Position numbers and translations under genes: made by a program. The notes below the pieces were generated by a model. It searched no databases. It saw only the letters and a list, made by a program, of their open reading frames with translations, and was not told the DNA's origin. Source: Sphagnum compactum (taxonomy: Eukaryota > Bryophyta > Sphagnopsida > Sphagnales). Taken from it: a stretch of 64,000 bases of DNA. Shown one piece after another: positions 58,598 to 64,000 of this stretch. Position 1 is the first letter of the stretch. Every line of letters starts with the position of its first letter. The DNA is taken from positions 33,222,213 through 33,286,212 of the forward strand of contig OZ234493.1 of NCBI GenBank assembly GCA_965153455.1. Reading direction: 5' to 3'.

Positions 58598-58711
58598 ATG
58601 GCCATCGCCTCTCTCGCAAAGCTCCAATCTCTTCTGCAGCGCGCGCGCGGTCTCCCTCGCTCTCTCCTGTGCGCAAGCCCCCTGCACGCTCCCGAACCTA
58701 CTCCGAACCAG
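58598..58711 (+). CDS. Possible orphan first exon with a mitochondrial-type presequence
   Basis: An ATG at 58598 opens 38 codons (MAIASLAKLQSLLQRARGLP, then RSLLCASPLHAPEPTPNQ) that end exactly at CAG followed by GTCCGA, a plausible donor. The peptide is rich in Arg, Leu, Ser and Ala, without acidic residues in its first 30, as in mitochondrial or plastid presequences. I found no following exon in the remaining 5 kb, and a dispersed repeat begins 34 bp beyond the donor. It may be exon 1 of a gene with a long intron, a truncated relic, or leader sequence of the V-PPase read on the wrong strand. Confidence 0.25.
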
Positions 58712-58744
58712 GTCCGAGTCAATCATAATAGCTTCGGCAACAGC

Positions 58745-59000
58745 CTTGCGTTTACTGGGGAATTTTCGCCAAATTTCGACCTCAAAATATCATTTCAAGT
58801 CGGAGTGATTTTTATTTTTTGGCGAAATTTCTCATTTCATGGAAAAAATGGCCCAAATTTACCAGATTTCGAAGAACAACAAAAAAAATTAAATTAATTA
58901 ATTAATTTTAAATTTCTTCTGACTACTTTCATATATAATATTAGCCTAAATTATTTTGTAAGTGATCGCCATTCTCACTGCATCACAAAATCCTTAAAAC
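58745..59000. repeat. Dispersed repeat family 1, copy C
   Basis: Matches 18590-18845, with shared words 'aaattta/gccagattt', 'gactactttcatat', 'gtgatcgccat' and 'catcacaaaatccttaaaa'. It lies immediately beyond the possible first exon at 58598-58711. Confidence 0.6.
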
Positions 59001-62000
59001 AAATCCTGAGATTCGGCAGACGGCCACACTGACCAAACCATAGGTTCGGTGAAGAACCGAACCAGGACAGGTCTGTAGCTACGGCAATTATGATCGTTAC
59101 GGAGATCCGTCATTTCGGACCGTCGATGCCAAATCGACAATGATGATCGGGCTTCATCCAACGGCGACAATGACATTAGACAGAGAGACACGGACAGGGC
59201 AAGTGTGGAAGCGAAGGAAGAGAGATGAGAGGGCAGGAGAGTGCACGAATATCTATCTCGGCCGTTCAATTCCACGGAATCGGATCGGCACCGTTGAAAC
59301 ATCACGTGCGTATGTGGACCGCCCCCTTCATTCATTCTTATCACTTTGCGCACTAAAGGTAGCAAGTTTATTTATTTATTTATTTATTTATGGAAAATAG
59401 GGGGCGTAGGGGGTAGGGGGTAGGGGGTAAAGAATTTTGCTTCTTCTGAGCAAGCAGATGAAATTCCAACCCCAGTCACTCCTGGAAACCAGTTGTGTCT
59501 AAAACTGGAACTGGTGATAATGCTGACTCACAGTAACTACTTTACCTACCTACCTACCTACTTACCTACCTACCTACTAAATTATCTAATTAACTACCCC
59601 CATTCCATTCCAGAGTGTTTTTCAGGAATTATTGTACTCCTTACCTACCCACCCACCCAATCCCTTCCCCCAACCCCCTCCCCTCCCCCCCCAAAACAAC
59701 ATTGTCATAATAATTTAAAAAATAATTCTAGAAATTTGGGGACTTGGGAGTCACACAAACTTGTTGGAAATTCCCTTTTACCCTTTCTTCCATAATGGTA
59801 TCAAATGATTTTCAAAAAATGGGAAAGTTTTAAAATTGTTGAAACGATGAAAAATTTAGGGGAAAATGCTAAATTATTTCCAAATAGGTTATATATATAT
59901 ATATGCCTGGCACCTAAGGTATAATAGTTTAAATTATTTAATTTCTTACATCCCTTTTTCAAGTTTGATTTCTGAACACAACTAAAGATTTAATGTGTGT
60001 GTGTGTGTGTGTGTAATTTTTTTTAAAAAATTGATTTCTATTAACCCTTTTTCAATTCAATTTTCAAAATATAAACTAAAGGTTTCATGTTTTTAATTAG
60101 TTTATACAATCCTTTTCAATTGTGGGGTAAATACAAATTATTTTGACCTCTATAGGTTTCAATTTTTGAAAGTGTCAAGTGTATATCATTATTTTCACCA
60201 TTAGTCATTTTTAACCTTTGGGCCTTTCAATCAACAAGACGATTTTTCAAATTCTTTGTTGGCCTTTTTTAGGAATTTCATTTCATTGATTTTTAATGGG
60301 TGTTTCGAAACATAGGTTTTTTAAATTTTGATGGGCATTTTGGCTTAATTGATTAATCCATGTGTTTTAAGTATTCGGACATTCATCATGTCTCTCATCT
60401 TCATGCCTTTTTTTTAGATCTTCCATAAAGCATTGGGAAAATTTTCTTAGTGTATTTGGAGGAACCCCTTATACATATTAATAATGCCTACACAAAAGCA
60501 TGCGACACCTATGAAAGACCTTACACTTACAAGAGCCCTCTTACACTCACTAAACTCTAAGATCTTCCATAATGCTCTTTCCATCATGTCTCTTCCTTTC
60601 TAATGTTAACGAAGGACATCTAATTCATCAACAACCATTTTTGTCTTTTAATTCGTTGTATTGTTCATTTGACCTTATCGAATTGTCAAGTGTGAACGTC
60701 AAGGTGAACCAACACTCACAATAATACCTTCATTTTTTTATAATTGAGGTCTTTTACTAGCCATATTAAGCCCAAAAAATGTGATTTGAATCAGAGACCT
60801 TGATTTAATCTAAGCACTCACCATGTTTATAATATTTAGAAATAATTATAATGGATTTTGAGATTTTTACCATGGTAACAACATGGATGTTGGTTCACCC
60901 ATGGTGTATGTGGAAATCATCAATTGCTCCTTATTGTTATGTACAACAATTTACACACATTTTATTAAAATTTGTAATATAAATATACAAACTACTAATC
61001 TTTTCTTAAGATTTTTTTTTCGAAAAAGACATTAATTATGTGTAGGGTAAAGCTTTAGGGTGGGACATCCTCCCCCCCCCCAAGATCTTGTCTAGTCTAA
61101 TATTTAATCTAGTTTCATATTTTGTTAATTACCCCCACCCATATATGGGCTTTAGTCATCATAGAGCACAAGGTGAATGTTATCATGAACCTAAATGTTT
61201 ATCAATCATGAGGTGTACAAAAAATACGCTTCTTACACCTACTCCTTCCATGTGGGAAGTATCTTAAGGCTAGGCCACATTTAGTGATAGTGTTAACACA
61301 ATGTTTAGGGTGTTAAAAAAACACATTAATCTACACCTACAATGTTATTTACGAAGAAATCCTACATGTTTAAGTTGGTGTTAACAAGTATATTTTATTG
61401 ACATTAAATGTAAAAAAAAGAGAAAATTTCAAGATTTATTTGCAATGTTACCTAAAATTTCTAAAAATAAACAATCATCTTAGTGTTAGGGCTTGTCCCC
61501 CTTTCTCTCACATTCTCTCCTTAGTCTTCTCACCTTTTTTCCTTTATAGTTTTTGCTCCACTTCCATTACTTACAAACTTTATTTACAACAATGCAAATG
61601 GCACCAGGTCAATTTTTTTTTACAAAAGTTCTATCTAGAAAGATGTATTAAATAAATTTTTCCTATAGAGGCATATTAAATAAGTTCTTCTTACAAAGGT
61701 TTTATTTACAAACACACACTAACAATTGTGTTGGTTTGCATTTTTAAGAAATTGTTACTCTACAATTGTATTTTTTCCATTCACCTACATAACTCCAACC
61801 TTCAATCAAGTTCAATCAATGTGGACATTGGTATCAAGTGTGATCAAGAAGTTGCTTGTCAACAATGAACACACAATCTTCAAGACTTTCCATTGAACAC
61901 CATCAACAATTGTCAACCCCACCATTTTGACAAGAAACACAACATTCCTCACCAAATGGCACCAACAACATGTGTTGTGGTAGTGGCTCCAACAACTAGT

Positions 62001-63399
62001 GTTATGAGCAACGTTCCAAGTAACTTGAATTCCCTACACCTACACCCATTGCTTCAAGTCGTCTGGAAGCCCAATGTACAAGTGATACAAGAAATTCAAA
62101 AAAATGGTATATACAACTTTGAATTCTTCTAAAAGTAAGGAATAATGAAAGCATTTGGTATTCATATGTAGATGTCATATATCTAGGTGATGATAATGCA
62201 CAAACATGAAGTCCTTTTCAAAAAAGTAAAAGGAAGAGGAAAATACTAGTCATGAAAATCTTTAGAAATCAAAGCAAGGAAGCCCAAACAAGCCAATTGG
62301 GAAAATTGTAAAATATCATCACTCATCAATGCAACGAAAATTGAAAATGAGGTTATCTTGGAAGTTGTTGATATTCAAGACAATATGGAATCATCCATCA
62401 CAAGGGATTTTTGTATGGGGACTACAAGAAGATACAAGATTACATGAATGGTATTAGCCATAACAAGGAACACTAGAACATGTTTGCAAAACTTACTTTG
62501 AGTTCATTGATTCATTCATGAACAATAGACCTTACTTCAATCCACCACATACATGAGATTTCATGAATTTAGATGATGACGTGTATTGTGCACTACCTTA
62601 CCATCAATTTTTGTAAGCTAACCTTGAGTTCATTGAAGAATTGAATAATGAGAAGGCCCTTGATAAAGATCATCCAAATTTGTTTGTTAGTTGTGATTTA
62701 AGTTTACATTATGCAAAAGTATTTTAGGATGGGCATTGTTGGATTTAATGCCTCCCAATCTACATACAAATGGTTAGAGTGGGCAAAATAAACCAATGAA
62801 TCCCTGCCCCCTTTCGTCTAGTTGGGCTCAAAACCCCAATGATATGTGTAGTTTGGTAGAACCTTACATTTCAACCAACATTTCCAAATCCAAATACAAG
62901 TCCAAATGTGGAAAGAGGACAACCAACTACCTCAAATTTAGTACTAAAACAAATTACACCACTACAAAATCCAAGAGCTAGAAGTAATCCCTTACCACAA
63001 TTCACAACAAACAATCTAAAACCAATTAAATAGTGCTTTAGGTCAATATTGGCACCATGTGAGGAACATAGGTGTGAAAAGAAAATCAACATCTACTCAT
63101 AATTTTTTTGTTGAAACAACTGAAAAAGGCAACATGGTTTTAATGGAATCCATCGATTGGATCCATAAAATCAACTTGTAGATTAAAGAAAGACAAGTTC
63201 AAGCACAAGAAGACATACTATAAAAGTAGTTGAATATTTCAAACTTCAAGCCATAAATATCAATTGGACTCAACAAGGCATCATTGAAGCAATTATAAGG
63301 TTCATAATAGTAATGGTCCTTGTAATCAAGAGAGACCAACACAACCATGCACCATGAGCTCTTACTACAATGTCAACTTGACATCACACTAATATTACT
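59001..63399. other. Intergenic DNA with simple repeats, no gene recognised
   Basis: A GC-richer stretch (59010-59340) is followed by (TTTA)n near 59370-59391, 'agggggt' repeats near 59404-59430, a TACC repeat near 59542-59578 and (TG)n near 59993-60014. The rest is AT-rich. Frames near 61893-62132 and 62550-62780 were examined and not identified. Confidence 0.5.
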
Positions 63400-63660
63400 A
63401 AAGATTTGGAATATTGAACTTGCAATAGAAAGATGTTTGTAATATGTGCATACACATATATTGTCTTACAGATTTGGAATCTTGAACTTGAAACAAAACG
63501 ATGTTTGCAACCATTTGCATAGACACATATACTATTACAAATTTGGAATCCTAAACTTGAAATAAAAAGAGGTTTACAATTATTTCCATGTACACATATA
63601 CTACTATAAATTTGAAATCTTGAACTTGAAATAGAAAGATGTTTGTAGTTTACATAGATA
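63400..63660. repeat. Minisatellite, about four units of 65-70 bp
   Basis: Units share 'tttggaatcttgaacttgaaa', given here as tttggaatc plus ttgaacttgaaa, then 'agatgtttg.aa' and 'catagacacatatacta'. They begin at about 63404, 63472, 63539 and 63608. A minus-strand frame running through it is a by-product of the repeat. Confidence 0.85.
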
Positions 63661-64000
63661 GTAGTTGAATTGAATACCTCAAAATTACCATGGTGATGTT
63701 TGGCCAACTTTAATGATGTTGTGCAGACAAGCTAGATCTCGAAGTTGCAACAATGTTGTTCCTTTGAAAGTTCTTTGCCTTTGTTGTGAATAGTGTTTCA
63801 TTGTGATTCAATTCATTCAATGCATCATGTTGACATCTTTCATTTAGCTTCCATTTCAATCACTTGCATTAGTTCTTCCACATTTACTTTTCTCCTCCCA
63901 AGTAGCAAATTGCAAAATAAACAACAAGCACTAAAAACATTAGGCACAATTGTTATGTGCAATTCTATTTTCTTTAAAAGTTCTTTAAAAGTTAGTTTCA
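63661..64000. other. Window end, nothing recognised
   Basis: AT-rich sequence without a recognisable gene or repeat. Confidence 0.5.

Noticed and set aside
58361-58897. 178-codon + strand frame spanning the V-PPase start
   Set aside because: Most of it is antisense to V-PPase exon 1 or inside a dispersed repeat; only 58598-58711 is kept as a weak exon candidate.
1-64000. tRNA, rRNA or organelle-derived insert
   Set aside because: No cloverleaf with a recognisable B box or conserved rRNA word was noticed by reading; a covariance-model scan would be needed to exclude small cases.

Overview
The window is nuclear DNA of a land plant. Its genes have many introns, joined by plant-type GT...AG splice sites, in AT-rich intergenic DNA full of microsatellites, minisatellites and decayed plant transposons. 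Plant-specific signs are a type I vacuolar H+-pyrophosphatase, a DIVARICATA-type SHAQKYF MYB, a WRC-domain protein, a U11/U12-31K-like protein and plant telomere-type TTTAGGG motifs. I cannot name the species. Nothing in the sequence clearly decides between a flowering and a non-flowering plant.

Layout. 1-9052: gene-free, with a dead hAT transposase (about 1.2-2.5 kb), several short tandem repeats and a 675-bp element that has all the terminal hallmarks of a non-autonomous Helitron (7802-8476). 9053-11339 (-): a Golgi-type GT92/DUF23 glycosyltransferase. 11340-24689: gene-free, with a 166-bp MITE that has an 8-bp target-site duplication and a palindromic E2F-like site, a second Helitron-like terminus, minisatellites, and a dead PIF/Harbinger transposase interrupted by a telomere-like minisatellite. 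24690-28540 (-): the minor-spliceosome protein U11/U12-31K, in eight exons. 29195-32799 (+): a nuclear HARE-HTH plus WRC protein in four exons, divergent from the U11/U12-31K gene across about 650 bp. 33809-36177 (-): a GNAT acetyltransferase-like gene in six exons, tail to tail with the WRC gene. 36178-46186: gene-free, but it carries a rearranged inverted copy of parts of the GNAT and WRC genes next to a dead Ty3-type gag that hosts a 140-bp CACTA MITE. 46187-47836 (-): the DIV-like MYB in two coding exons. 53773-58436 (-): the vacuolar H+-PPase in eight exons. 58437-64000: a possible orphan first exon on the + strand (58598-58711), then AT-rich DNA with repeats.

The six genes are unrelated housekeeping and regulatory functions (cell-wall or Golgi glycosylation, minor-intron splicing, chromatin or transcription, acetylation, MYB regulation, vacuolar proton pumping); no pathway cluster is visible. 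I assembled the exon structures by hand from open frames, splice signals and phase. Each spliced frame closes exactly to a stop codon. The least certain point is the acceptor of the GT92 second exon. The most interesting features are the intron-retaining composite inverted duplication at 41.1-41.9 kb, the E2F-site MITE, the Helitron, and the GT92 protein with an altered DxD motif.
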